Assembly (NCBI GenBank): GCA_002102555.1 | Contig: MCFL01000009.1 | Location: 496,001-560,000, forward strand | Direction: 5' to 3' | DNA from: Catenaria anguillulae PL171 | Taxonomy: Eukaryota > Blastocladiomycota > Blastocladiomycetes > Blastocladiales > Catenariaceae | Length of the DNA: 64,000 nucleotides | Shown here: one piece after another, positions 12,731-24,030 of the stretch | Numbering within the stretch: the stretch's first letter is position 1 | Layout: each line of letters opens with the position of its first letter | The notes under the pieces: generated by a model | Databases searched by the model: none | Told to the model about the DNA's origin: nothing | What the model saw: only the letters and a program-made list of their open reading frames with translations | Made by a program: the position numbers and the translations under genes

Positions 12731-13084
12731 GCTTGCTGGACTTGACTACAATTGCATCATGTTTTCATTGAACCTCTTGTGGGAACTTGAATGTGATTCG
12801 AACTCTGTATGGTGTTAGGGACTGCCAAGCTGACTGCCAAAAGTTGTCGGGACAGGGTGTGTGTGCTTGAGGGAACCGTTCAAACGTGTGGGAGGTCAAA
12901 GAACGAGACTACACAGTGGCTGTGGCCGTGCGCAATAACAAGCATGGTGATTGACAAGAGCAGAGCAGAGAGGGCTATACATGAAATACAACGGGCGGCA
13001 AAAGAAAAAGAGAAACGATAGAACAGACACACAAGACACATCATCCAGGACGCTCATCTACATGCACAAATGTGTGTTTTTGTT
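12731..13084. other. Intergenic
   Basis: 354 bp between the FIG4 start and the eIF2-alpha stop, both genes on the minus strand. It should hold the FIG4 promoter and eIF2-alpha 3' end; no further signal seen. Confidence 0.5.
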
Positions 13085-14032
13085 TTACTCGTCATCGGCC
13101 TCGGCGTCCTCATCCATCTCGTCTCCCGACACCTCGGCATTCTCCCTCTCGAACCGCTCCATAAGCTCTGCCAGCTCCTTCTCGTCGGTCGCCGACACGG
13201 CCCGTGGCTTCATCTTGATGGACACGGCGCCGCCGGCCTGGTTGATGGACTCTTGAATGGTGGCAATGGCGCGCTCCAACAAGTCAATGCCGCCTTGCTT
13301 GTCGGTGGTGACGGTGGTGATGACGTAAAGCGGTGGGGCCACCAGGCGAACCTTGATGGGCACCTCTTCGGTCGACAAACCTTCGCACTGGCCCAAGGCT
13401 GTCTTGATGGCATCAATGCCCTCGTACGCATAGCAAGTCACCTCGACATCGGCGCGGATCTTGACGGGTTGCGGGGTCATGCGCCGGCGAATGTTGAGCA
13501 GCAACTCTTCCATGACGGCGGGCTCAATCTCGAGGCCCTCAAACACCTTTTCGGGATCCTGGATGGCGAGCTTGAAAGCATCAAACGCATGGCCATACTT
13601 GCGGTACAGGGGCCATCCAAACTGCTCGTAGAGATCCTGCAACACCAAGTTTTGCTTTTCGGCAACATGGCGCATGATGGAGTGGACAGCCTTGGACTTG
13701 TTGAACTTTTCCTCGCACTTGACGAGGTCCTCGGGCGTGACACGGCGCTTGGACAAGTCAATGTATCCCTTTTCCTTGTCGACACGCAACACAAGGGCAA
13801 TTTCGTTGCGCCCCACGCGGATCAGCTTTTGCACGGACCGGATACGCCGGCGCGACAACTCTGAGAGCAAGATCATGCCCTCAATGTCGTCGTACTCGAG
13901 CAGGCGCACGTAGGCACCCATGTCTGCGATTTGGCGCACATTGACCATGACGAGGTCCTCGAGTTCGGGGAACTTGGCCTCGTACATGCGGCACCGGAAT
14001 TGGGTCTCGTTGGCGGGGACGGGTGTGGCCAT
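13085..14032 (-). CDS. SUI2: Translation initiation factor eIF2 subunit alpha
   Basis: Intronless, complete, 315 residues. This is the alpha subunit of the eIF2 ternary complex that delivers initiator Met-tRNA to the 40S ribosome. An N-terminal S1/OB domain begins at about residue 16 (MYEAKFPELEDLVMVNV). The regulatory loop ILLSELSRRRIRS is intact: Ser60 here corresponds to Ser51 of the human protein, the target of stress kinases such as GCN2. The central helical domain and the C-terminal alpha-beta domain follow (VRLVAPPLYVITT). The tail is acidic (GDEMDEDAEADDE), as in fungal homologues. Length matches the family (about 300-315). The ATG at 14032 gives the expected N-terminus. No anomalies. 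Confidence 0.97.
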   Translation of the reverse strand: MATPVPANETQFRCRMYEAKFPELEDLVMVNVRQIADMGAYVRLLEYDDIEGMILLSELSRRRIRSVQKLIRVGRNEIALVLRVDKEKGYIDLSKRRVTPEDLVKCEEKFNKSKAVHSIMRHVAEKQNLVLQDLYEQFGWPLYRKYGHAFDAFKLAIQDPEKVFEGLEIEPAVMEELLLNIRRRMTPQPVKIRADVEVTCYAYEGIDAIKTALGQCEGLSTEEVPIKVRLVAPPLYVITTVTTDKQGGIDLLERAIATIQESINQAGGAVSIKMKPRAVSATDEKELAELMERFERENAEVSGDEMDEDAEADDE

Positions 14033-14813
14033 GGTGTGAATTGATGAATGGAATGGAATGGAATGGAATGCGTCGCTACGATTGCATGGATTACAGTGCG
14101 TCCAGTCCTGTCGGCATTGCCTTGGATTGATTTGATGTGGGCGTCTTGCCTGGCTTGGGCTTGCGTTGTCGGACGGACGGCTTACCCTTGGATCATGGCT
14201 GTGCGCGTGTGTTGTGTTTGGCTCGCTTCACGTGATCTCACATGTTGAGCAACCTCTCGTGCTCATCACTCGCATCTACATCTATTGGTCTTGGCTGCGC
14301 TCTTGCTCTCTGGTAAGTTGTGACGACTCCCATTCTCGAGGAGCGGACATGGGGAGGAAACCAAACGCATGTCCACCACAATACGTTAATACGTTGGCCA
14401 AAAGCATCTTGGCTGCTCGGCTGCTCGGGGCCTCCATGCATCGGCATCGGCGGCAGCAGACCAAGTTGATTCATGCCGACAGTCCGGTCAGCTGCGTACG
14501 GCAGTCAATCCCCTGAAAGTGCATACTAATTATGGAAACAGTCAAAATGCGTGGTCACCAATTGAAAGAACCCCTTCGCCCTTCGGATGAATTGCAGTAC
14601 GGAACCCGAAAGATTCCGACGGCAGTCTGGACGGATGAATGAATCAGGTCGATGGCGATGGTGAGCAAAGCAAATCAGATGCTGTGTTATGTTGGATCAA
14701 CACCGCATTCATTCGAATTCCTTCATTCAAGACCCTTCTCACCGCTCCCTCCCCTCCACAATGCAACCCCTGTCCATGCATTGGCCAACTGGACTGATTC
14801 CCATGCAACCACA
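14033..14813. other. Divergent promoter region, eIF2-alpha / ADCK1-like
   Basis: About 780 bp separating divergent genes. It holds four copies of a GGAAT pentamer just upstream of eIF2-alpha (14046-14069). No coding signal was seen. Confidence 0.5.
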
Positions 14814-16621
14814 ATGACCTCGCGCTTGCTTCCCCGCGCCCGCCGCCTCCTGCTCACGACCGGTGCTCTCGCCGCCGGCTCCACGGCCGCCTCGGTCGCC
14901 ATGACCGACGACAACGACCCGACGTTTTTGTTGCGCGCCACCACCCGGTCGCTGCGCACCGTGTCTGCGGGCGTGCAAATTGTCGCCGACTACAAGTGGA
15001 CGCTGCGGTCGTCGGCCACCTCTTTGCTCGACAAGGACGCCTACCGCGCCTTGAAATCCCAAGTCCACCAGCGATCCGCCGAAAAGTTGCTCCGTGCTAT
15101 TGAAAAGTCTGGCGGCGTCTACGTCAAGCTCGGCCAACACATTTCCGCCCTGGAATACCTGCTCCCCGTCGAGTACGTCCGGACCATGGCCGTGTTGCAA
15201 GACAAGTGTCCGCCGTCATCGATCGATGAATCAATGCCATGTTTGTGCGCGACTTGGGCATGCCGCTCGACGAGGTGTTTTCCGAGTTTGATCCCAAGCC
15301 CCTGGGCGTGGCGTCCTTGGCGCAAGTACACAGGGCAAGGCTCAAGGACGGCAGGGAGGTGGCCATCAAGTGCCAGCACCCAAGCGTCCGCAAGTTTAGC
15401 ATGCTTGACATTGAGCTGACGGCTGGGTTTGTGCGATTGGTCCGGTGGGCGTTCAAAGAGTTTGAGTTTGGGTGGTTGGCCGACGAGATGCGTGACAATT
15501 TGCCGCTTGAGCTCGAGTACGCATCTCCACCTCATTGTCGTAGAGTGCGCACGTCATGGTACAAAGATACTGACTTGTTTTGGCAACAGTTTCAAGCACG
15601 AAGCAGCCAATGCCAATCGCGTCAGATACAACTTTGCACACTCTGGGCGCAAAGTGCACGTGCCCGAAGTGTACTGGGCAGAACACCGGTTGCTGTGCAT
15701 GGAATGTACGTTGCCTTTCCTTCTTGGCTCACAAGCGAAATGAAACGGCCTGACGCTTGCGTTTCAGTTTGTCCCGGCAATCGCATTGATGACCTCGAGT
15801 ACCTGCAAAAGCACAACATCAATCCAACCCAAGTTGCCTGCGAGCTCACGCGTGTGTTTACCGAAATGATCTTCAAGCACGGTTTCCGTATGTTTGTCCA
15901 CTATGCCATTCGTAGGATGTCGACATAACGCTGACAAACACCTTGTACCCGTACATTTAGTCCACGCCGACCCGCACCCAGGCAACCTGCTGATCCACCC
16001 AGTCACCCCTCGCGCTTACCCGCTGCCACTCGTCTCGTGGTTTCTCCCTCGCCGCCGCAACTTTGAAATCGTGCTTCTGGACCACGGTCTGTACCGCACG
16101 CTGTCGCGCGACTTTACCCATGGGTACGCCCGGCTGTGGCGCGCGTTGATCCGCTCGGACGAGCCACAGATTCGCCATTGGTCCAAGCGCGTGGCCAATG
16201 TCGACATGTACGAACTGTTTGCGTGCATGTTGACGGGTCGGTCGTGGGAGACCATCACGGGCGCGCAGGGGGAGTTAGGGCGGCAAGGAGTGAGAATGAG
16301 TTGGACGATGTGGCGCAAAATGCCGGGTTTTATTTCACGGAAATTGCAGGGGTGTTGGCACAGGTTCCGCGGCCGTTGTTGTTGGTGTTTAAGACAAACG
16401 ATTTGTTGAGGGCGGTGAGTCGCGGGTTGGGGTTGAGCGAGTGGGCGAGCGTGAGTGTGATGAGTGCGGGCGTGTTGGACTTGTTTGCACGCGGAGGCGA
16501 GCAAGGTGATGAGGAGGATGAGCCTGAGGAAAAGGAGGGCGTGGTGGCGAGGTGGAAGCACAGGTTGGAGAGTTGGGCCGTGCATGCGGCCGTGTGGATG
16601 TACGAGAACGGGTGGATGTAA
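14814..16621 (+). CDS. ADCK1/Mcp2-type atypical (UbiB/ABC1) kinase-like protein (2 single-base gaps)
   Basis: UbiB-family protein of about 533 residues after repair, resembling animal ADCK1 and yeast Mcp2/Cqd2, which act in mitochondrial membranes and coenzyme Q distribution. The N-terminus is Arg-rich with a hydrophobic stretch (mitochondrial import). The signature is YVKLGQHISALEYLLP (KxGQ motif), then PLGVASLAQVHRARL with VAS in place of the COQ8 Ala-rich loop, the ATP-binding Lys in VAIKCQHP, the catalytic HADPHPGN and the metal-binding LLDHG. Exons: 14814-15516, 15590-15705, 15768-15887 and 15961-16621. Frame breaks near 15230 and 16280 each fit one lost base. ATG 14814 was chosen because it starts the Arg-rich presequence; 14652 is an upstream in-frame alternative. 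The C-terminus is acidic then Trp-rich. Confidence 0.85.
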
Positions 16622-16918
16622 AGATGGCGAGGGTGGGTGTGAACGGTTTGGTCCTCGCATTTGTGACTCAATCTTTTCATCAATAGCTGTTAGCCGACAA
16701 AATGAGAAATACAAGTATTTAGATCAGATCATGTCGTGTCAATGGCCAAAGACGGATTGCACCGTAACCCGCATCTCCAATACATGTCGCCACGGTCGGC
16801 GCAAAGAATACCGCTTCGACCGACGGGTTTTGCGTAGGGAAGCCATCATGAGACGTGGATCATGTCTTGTACTGAATACTCTAACCAATTCCTTGATCTA
16901 TGCTCCGCAATCCCGCAA

Positions 16919-18421
16919 TTACTTGAGTGCAATCTCGAGCATCTTATCCACACTCACGACCTTGGCCCCGGCCAACTTTGCCTGCTCATACTCCTTGACC
17001 CGAAGCCACGCTTCCCAATCCACAACGCGATGGCCATACTCGTTCTCAACCCACCGTCTCACCTCGCCCACATCCACGCCCTTGCCCTCAAGCTTGTCGA
17101 TGCCGCGCAACACCACCTCGGCCGTCTCATACGCATCGCGCATGGTGGACGCAATCACGCCCGTAGGCCCGCGCTTGAGCCATCCGGCAACGTACAACGT
17201 GTCAGTGACTTTGCCGCCGCCGTCGTGGGCGACCGTGTTTGTGCGCGTGTCAAATGGGACGTTGGTGTCGATGGGTTTGGCTTGGTACCCGATGGATTTG
17301 ACAATGAGCGATGCGGGCAGTGTTTCAAGAGTGTCGGTGGCAGTTGCCGAGACACGGCCAGAGGTTGGGTGCACGGTGAGTTTGTTGAGCGCCACGACGG
17401 CGGATCCGACACGTGTGGGCGAGGAGGAGAGGCAAGGAATTTGACGGGCGACCGGAGGAAATCCAGCGACCACGACGAAGACGCTGGTGTGAGTGAAGAA
17501 GATGAAGGAGGAGAAGCGAGGGCCTTTTCGAGAATGCCCATGAGCCGTTTGCGTGCACGATCTTTCCCCACCTCGGCCGCATGCACCTCCAACTCGTTTC
17601 GCAACAGCTCGGCGTCCATGTCAAACCTGACCCCAGGTGCAAGCGCAAGCAATTCCCTGAGCTCCTTTGCCGTAAAAGCAACCTGCAAGGGTCCGCGCCG
17701 ACCAATCACCTTGACGTGCTTGACCCTGGACCTGGCCAGTACCTCGAGCGCATGCGGGGCAATATCAGTTCCCTTGAGCACATCGACGGGCGACAGCAAA
17801 ATACGTGCAACGTCCAAGGCGACATTTCCCTGGCCAAACACGAGCGCAGTATCGCCCGCCTCGAGATCCACAGGCAAATTGGCAAACTCGGGCAACCCAT
17901 TGTACCACCCGACAAATGCACGTGCAGAGTGAATGTTTGCCAAATTGGGCTCACCGGGGACGCCAAACTCGTTGTCGGCGGCAGTTGCCCCGCTCGACAG
18001 AATCACGGCCGAGTACCTTGCTTGCAATTCCGCCAAGGAATACCGCCGGGCGTCAGATTGCCCACGGGCACATTGCCAAAGTAAGCGAAACGCGAACCAG
18101 CGTCCACGGCAACCTTGTCGAATTGGTGGATCACGTTTTTCACGTCCGGGTGGTCGGGCGCAACGCCGTAGCGTACGAGGCCGTAGGGCGCGGGCAGCCG
18201 GTCGTACAGGTGGATGTGCAGCGACGGGTGGTCTTTGAGCAGGCGGTGCGACGTGTAGAATCCTGCGGGGCCGGCCCGATGACGGCGATGGTGGGCGGCG
18301 GGTGGGTGGCCGATGTGGAAGTGGAGGCAGATGAGTAGAGGCGGTGGCGAGGGAGTGGCCGCAGGGCCGTGGGAGGTGACGACTCGGAGGAGTGGCCGCA
18401 AAGGGTGGTGCTGATGGTCAT
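16919..18421 (-). CDS. ARH1: Mitochondrial ferredoxin/adrenodoxin-NADP+ reductase (3 single-base gaps)
   Basis: FAD flavoprotein that passes electrons from NADPH to mitochondrial ferredoxin, feeding iron-sulfur cluster and heme A synthesis. Intronless and 501 residues after repair. An Arg/Ser-rich presequence starts at ATG 18421. The FAD Rossmann motif reads VIG(A)GPAGFYTSHRLL, then YDRLPAPYGLVRYGVAPDHP, the classic adrenodoxin reductase block. NADPH binding is at VFGQGNVALDVARILL and VIGRRGPLQVAFT. The C-terminal FAD block reads YVAGWLKRGPTGVIASTM. Three breaks (about 18275 inside the FAD glycine loop, about 18033 and about 17450) each equal one missing base, and 1503+3 is a whole number of codons. 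It converges on the ADCK1-like gene with about 300 bp between. The key glycines are recovered on repair, so the gene is probably functional. Confidence 0.88.
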
Positions 18422-19026
18422 TTTGGTTGGTTTGGAAATGGACGGTCGAGACCGAGGGCGGGGCGGGGCACAAGCGGAATATTTAATATTTACCGAGCGA
18501 CAGCACTGGTGGCATTTACATATTTCATGGGGTTTGTCTCCATTACAATGGTCGACTGATAAATAAATAAATATTAATGCCGACGGAATCACTCGTTGAC
18601 TACAACCACGAGCAAGGATTGTGGCCCTCCGATTGGACGCGACTTTACTGTCGCCGACGGGATCATTCTGGAATTTCTGGTCCTTGACCTTTACATGCAG
18701 TAAATCAATGAAAAAGAAATTTTGTCTCGCAACGTCTCGCATAACTCCACTTTATCTTTATTGACACAGTGCAATGCAACGCAATTTCAGATTGGACCGC
18801 CAAGTAAGTGCGGGGGAAGAAGGGAATTCAAAAGAAAAGTGCCACCACATGACTGTCATTTCGTGAATCGTGATCCAATAATTGAAGTGAGACCATTCGA
18901 CACTGCCACCAAGTCCAAACGTATAAAGCTGGGAATGCCCCCCCCCCCTCCGGTGCTTCTCCTTTCCACAGTCAATATTTCCTTTGGCTTTCCCAAGTGA
19001 CTCACTCGCTCCACCCCTTACTTATT
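18422..19026. other. Divergent promoter/intergenic region
   Basis: About 600 bp between ARH1 (-) and the next plus-strand open region. Contains a taaataaataaata tract (about 18559-18575) and an 8-10 bp C run near 18940. No gene recognised. Confidence 0.4.
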
Positions 19027-20122
19027 ATGACCCGACAACAATCACTCTCGCGATTCTCTTCAATCCGGACCCTGCGTCGAGCAACATCAATCAACCTGCT
19101 TTCGTGCCCGCCGTTCCGCCCATGCATCCGGTCTGTGGTACTGTGTTCTACGTCTCTGCATCTCCCTGTGCCTGCCTGCCTCTCGCTGACATGCCGTGCT
19201 TCCATTTCTCAAGGCTTACCTCTGATCGGCTCTATACCTCCGTTTCGGCAAAGTCAGCCATCGACACCGCACCCGCCCGACGACGAGCCTGTCGACCAGA
19301 AACGCCTCAATGATGCAGACACGGGTGCCGTGGCCCGCGACGTTGTTACCGGCCCTTTTTCCTTGTTCGCGCTGCCGCTTCGGCCACAACGACCGCGGAG
19401 ACTGGGGCTGCAACCGCGATTCCCGCTGTGGATCCAGGCGGCTGTCGCTGCTGCCGGCCGCGCTTCCAGGCCTGGCGCAACCTGGCGATCACCTTCGACC
19501 ACTGGCGACGGCGTGGACTGTGGAGAAGGCGTTCGAGGAGTCGGATCGGGTCAAGACGTTCAGCTTCCACCGTCACGGGAACCAGGTGCCGGGCGAGACG
19601 GACGAGCGGTTTGGGTCATTCTTCCCTGGTATGATACCAATTTCAATTCTTTATTCACATCTTGATTCATGGTTGACTCAAGCTAACGCTGGCTTGCTTC
19701 CACCGACATCTTCTAGCGACATCTCCAACGTCGCAAGAGCAAGTACCATGCCCGGCCCGCAACGTGCCGCTCAAGGACGGTATCGACGACTTCCAGACCC
19801 GGTACCGCTTGCCTTGTCATCGAGTACACAAGGATGTACGCTCAAAAGCACTCTCTGCATTGCATTTGACATACACGTACTTTCAAATGCAACACTCACG
19901 CCTGCAAACCGTCCACATTTCCGAGCCGAAGCCTGTCTTCGTCCTCACAACATGACGTACGACACGCGGCGATTCCCACGCTCCATCCACACTCGCAAAC
20001 CCAGCAACCCCAAGAACAACCAACTGCGACGACAAGGTGTCCGCGCACTCACACAAGAGCTGCTGAATCGACCCAACCTCGATCCTGCAACCAACTTCAT
20101 CTGTGACAGCCAGGACGTGTAA
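19027..20122 (+). CDS. Unrecognised gene, fragmentary reading frame
   Basis: I do not recognise this gene. From ATG 19027 an Arg/Ser-rich N-terminus (MTRQQSLSRFSSIRTLRRAT) could be a mitochondrial presequence. Plausible coding blocks occur in successive frames: a Pro/Asp segment (about 19240-19350), a Cys-rich block CRCCRPRFQAWRN (about 19434-19470) and TFSFHRHGNQVPGETDERF (about 19555-19625). A likely intron follows (gtatga at 19629 to tag at about 19718), then PLKDGIDDFQTRYRLPC (about 19765-19815). The steps between blocks have the polarity of single lost bases, as in neighbouring genes. The end at 20122 is only the last stop of one frame. Exon structure, start and function are all unresolved. 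Confidence 0.3.
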
Positions 20123-20304
20123 CACGTGCCACGTGCCTGCCTGTGGCCGTTTCCCACGCTCCATAACGTTTCCTGACGCGTCACATTCTCATCCACCCAC
20201 CCATAACCGTGACCAGCCTTTGAATAGCCTGCTCGTAGCCGACCTCGTCCTTGCCCACTTGAAGAGCCACGCGACCACGCTTAATATCCCAAACCCTTCC
20301 CACC

Positions 20305-21678
20305 ATGCCCCCGTACTTTGGCAGCGACCGGTTGAAGCTGTGGGACGGCGAGGCCCGTGATGAAGCGTACGTGGCCAAGCAGAGGAGGCGCCGGGACGCG
20401 CCGCTTCCCGAGAGGCACGAGGTGGCATACGGCCGCAACGGGGGCGCCACCGCGTGGACGACCGTTGCCGTCGAGAACGACTTGCTCGCCAAGGCCCGCA
20501 CCAACAATGGCCCGAGCACCATGCGCGCTTCATCCGCCTCTGCCTCGCGCATGTCCACGCCGACGGCCACGCTCACGCCCATAGACATGGTCGAGTACGA
20601 CCTTGCCACTGCCGACGACCTGCTGTTCGCGCTGTCACGGTCATGTCCCCTAGTTGAATCAACCCCGTTGCTTGTCCATAGAATATCATGCAACGTGCCG
20701 CCCGTTTCCAAGCCGGTTTGGCCCAGCCGGCCCCGGCCGATCCGAAGGCCATGATCGTTGACGCCGCCGTCGTTGCCTCCGTCCGTGCCCCCGTCCTGGC
20801 CCCCGTCGCCGAACTTGCCCGTGCTCCCGAGGTGTTGGCAGCCGCCCCGTTCCGGGCTCGCCCCCGGGTGGCACGCACTCGGTGCAGGACCTCAAGATGG
20901 ACCAGGCGCGCGGTGAGTCTTTGGGCGTCACGACCAAGCACATGACGCAACTGGTTTTGAGCCCCGGCACGATGCGGTCCGACCACCAGGTCTACGAGCT
21001 GGAGCAAGTGGGCGGCGGCGCTCTGCGTCTCGTCGGGCGGCCGATTGGCGAGGCGCTCTTACGCCGCTGCCAAGTCAAGAACATCGATCAAGTGCCGCAG
21101 GCGCACATTCGCGAGTCCTTGTCGGGCGCGTCCAGGTCAGCGTGCTCGGGTTCGCGCTCAACGCGCGTGTATTCAAGGTGGACTCGGCTGGCAGCGTCAA
21201 GAATTCGCGCCGTGGTCATTCAAGTGGACGAGGAGCGCGGGGGGCGGCACGGCACCAACCCTGCGCAGGCCTACCGCCGCAACGGAAGAAAAACGGCAGC
21301 GCGAAGAGGAGACAGGTGAAGGGATGAATGACGTAGATGCCGAGGAGGGCAGTGCAATTGGGTTGCGCAAAGCGCGCGACAAAGAAGCGCAAGGTTGAGG
21401 CAACCGAGGCAACGAGTGTAAGCGAGGGCACGGAGATTGTCGCCGGCGGAGTAACGGCCAAGGCCACCAAGTGCAAGGGCAAGATGGCGTCGGGTAACTC
21501 GAACATGCGTGAGCGGGCGGGATCACCAGCTGTGATCAAGGGTCGAGGCCGTCGTGGTGGGGGCGGTGCAGCCAGCAAAGCAGGAGGTGCGGCATCGAGC
21601 CAGATTCGGATGCGGCAGCTGCAACGGGCGGCAGGGGCAAGGACGAAATGGTTTTGTTTTGGATTTGGAGGAGTGTGA
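20305..21678 (+). CDS. Unrecognised protein, Ala/Arg-rich with basic tail (fragmentary frame)
   Basis: Function not recognised. The ATG at 20305 opens a frame beginning MPPYFGSDRLKLWDGEARDE. A coding-like stretch continues to about 20640, where an intron (about 20640-20682) may lead into an Ala/Val/Pro-rich segment. Next comes QLVLSPGTMRSDHQVYELEQ (about 20950-21010) and a segment GRVQVSVLGFALNARVFKVD (about 21128-21185). The C-terminus is Lys/Arg/Gly-rich, with a KKRKVE cluster (about 21388) that could act as a nuclear localisation signal, and ends near 21678. Several frame changes are needed and most match single-base losses. Gene limits are tentative. Confidence 0.35.
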
Positions 21679-21810
21679 GGATGACATGACGGTTGCGCTG
21701 GTGGCACAACTTGAAGCAGGTTATGGGGGTATACTTTCATAAACTGTGTTTTGTGTTCTGTACTTTTCCAACATGGTGATTCGTGTGCCAAATATGTATT
21801 GACGTTGCCA

Positions 21811-21816
21811 AATAAA
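21811..21816 (+). terminator. Candidate poly(A) signal
   Basis: AATAAA about 130 bp downstream of the last stop of the 20305-21678 gene, in AT-rich sequence; position suits a fungal 3' end. Single-motif evidence only. Confidence 0.3.
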
Positions 21817-22243
21817 CATGTATGATGTTTATGAGAGTGTATGCAGAGGAGATTGAAGTGCAAGAAGGTGGTAAAGAAGAAAGCTCTGGATGGGTGGGCC
21901 ATGATGGATTGACTGGTGGACGTCATCATGTGCCGGTGGAAGGAACGCGCGTGCAAAAGCATGTGGCCCACACCAGCTCATTCCGATTCCCACCCGCGTG
22001 CGCTCTCTCTCTCTCTCCATCAATCAACGATTCAACTTGACTCGGCAAACACGACCTGTTATACAAGCCAAATCGACAAATTCAGCACCGGCAGTCAGAG
22101 CAATCGTTCGTTCAGTACAGTACCGTTACTCACCCCCAGGCCGCAGCCCGCACCTTTTTCACCGCCAAACCCACGTTCGCATGACGCGTCGCTGTTTGCA
22201 TGCACTTCGTCGCCATCGTATTCGGTTAAACCACAGAGCATCG

Positions 22244-22319
22244 ATGGCTTCTCCGCCCGCCGCTGACAAACCAGACAAGGCAAGACACGATCCTGCCGAC
22301 CAGCTCACACCTGCGCTCG
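22244..22319 (+). CDS. Possible first exon of a small unresolved gene
   Basis: ATG at 22244 begins MASPPAADKPDKARHDPADQ and runs to a GTACAT donor at 22320. This looks like a genuine exon in composition and splice signal. I could not follow it: a later candidate segment (about 22950-23027, ending at a GTATGT donor, and 23076-23138, ending in a stop) may belong to the same gene across an intron carrying the CA repeat. No family recognised. Confidence 0.22.
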
Positions 22320-22743
22320 GTACATACGCTCGATTCCCCCTTCGCCCACACTGCTTGTCATTGCTCGGTACATTCAAGTTGCGAAACTCTTTCCTACCTC
22401 CCATTCTCACTTGCACAGCCGCCGTGTCGGCTTGCGTGCGCGTGCGCATTTGTGTGTGTGACGTGTGACGTGTGTGTTGCTTCATATTGCTGAGCGAGTG
22501 GACCTTTCCCGGTGGTTGTGGCGATTGATCATGACCGCTTCCTGCTCCCAACCGATTTGTCCTTCTGGTTTGCACTTACGGGCCTCAGCGGGGGCAAGTT
22601 GCTCCTGTTGCTGCTTTGATGCGTTGTTGCTCGTCGCTAGCGATCCCTCGTTCCTTCAGACCTTGCCGTCTGTTGACTGATATCGATGTATTTTGGGCTG
22701 TGCGCCGTTGGGTGGGAAGGTCGCAGGCCGCATTAATTGTGGT

Positions 22744-22744
<1 letters not shown>

Positions 22745-22827
<83 letters not shown>

Positions 22828-22847
22828 ACACACACACACACACACAA
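22745..22847. repeat. (CA)n microsatellite
   Basis: About 100 bp of nearly perfect CA dinucleotide, interrupted once by a CC near 22826. It lies in non-coding sequence, perhaps in an intron. Likely length-polymorphic. Confidence 0.97.
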
Positions 22848-23587
22848 TTGACATCTTCTCTTGCACTCGATTCCTGTCTCGATTCCTACCTAAATGGCCA
22901 GCGGATGATTGATACCTACCCGCCCACCTGCGGGCCTTGACTGTGTGACTTTTTGGCATGGATTCTCGCGGCATCTTCCGCCCACCATGGGAGACTCGCT
23001 GCTTGTGCTGCTTTCACTGGATGGTATGTAGAAGGGCCCCTTGTCATCTTGCTATTTCTGCATACCATCATCAGTGAGTCTGATTCTGCCTCTCAAGTCT
23101 CAATGAGCTTGGACTCGCATTCACTGGCCAATAGATAGAGCCAGTAACAGAAGAACATGATTGTACATCTTTGTGATTCGCAAGCCAAGCCATATCAAGG
23201 AGTGAATGCTCGCAACAAAAGCAAGCGGCCCGGTCAGCCAGCGCGGTCGAGCAAGCAGCAGCTACGTAGAGCAGTTTGGTGGCTGTAAATGCGGAAGCGC
23301 AAGGAGGACGGGCGGTGGTGTGTGGAGATGCCGGGCGGCTGCTGAGGGAGTTTGTGACAGTGCTCGCGTATTAATTTGCTGAGCATTGAATTCATGGAGC
23401 ACTTTGCTTCAAGACTTAACATGCGGAGACTGGCTGTGTGGCGGGAGGGCAAATGCAGAAAGGACAACGCGAAGTAGAGACGCGACTGCCAGTGAGCGAT
23501 CGCCGTGCCAGTGATCACTCAGTGAAAGAGCGAAAGAGAAGCATGAACAGCAAAGAAGCAAAAGCAAAAGCAAAAGCAAAACAGAAA

Positions 23588-23742
23588 AAAAAAATCATTC
23601 TACGGGACCTAGCGAGGTTGGAGCAGGCGGCCTACTTGCCGTTCGACATTTGACGGTCGAGTGTAAGTGCAAGTCGACCACGGGGCCAGCTCAAGGTTAT
23701 GGCCATTTGAATCGATTTTGAGCAAAACTCTGTCGCATACAT
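23588..23742 (+). repeat. Left arm of a long inverted repeat
   Basis: About 147 bp plus an A-tract. It matches the reverse complement of 23866-24012 with about five differences, all transitions. The outer end is A-rich and the inner end is CTCTGTCGCATACAT. No coding function is evident. Confidence 0.9.
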
Positions 23743-23865
23743 CAGTATATATATTTCTATGCAGCCACAACGCTACGTACACCGCTCGGTATGGTTCGCT
23801 ATGTTGCTGAGCTATGGCCGTGCGGCCGTACATGAGTTGTCGTACATATGCCTTCTAATCATGCA

Positions 23866-24030
23866 ATGTATGCGACAGAGTTTTGTTCAAAATCGATTCA
23901 AATGGCCATAACCTTGAGCTGGCCCCGTGGTCGACTTGCACTTACACTCGGCCGTCAAACGTCGAACGGCAAGTAGGCCGCCTGTTCCAACCTCGCTAGG
24001 TCCCGTAGAATAATTTTTTTTTCTTTCTTT
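23866..24030 (-). repeat. Right arm of a long inverted repeat
   Basis: Reverse-complement partner of 23588-23742, across a 123-bp spacer. The outer end is a T-tract. Together the arms would fold into a long hairpin if transcribed; a foldback or MITE-like element is one reading, and no target-site duplication was confirmed. Confidence 0.9.

Noticed and set aside
15760-15785. A third frame break in the ADCK1-like gene near exon 3
   Set aside because: With the acceptor at 15767 the phase joins cleanly (EFCPGNRIDD), so no correction is needed.
22745-22847. CA repeat read as a Thr-His or Val-Cys repeat protein
   Set aside because: Open frames across a dinucleotide repeat are automatic; no support on either side.
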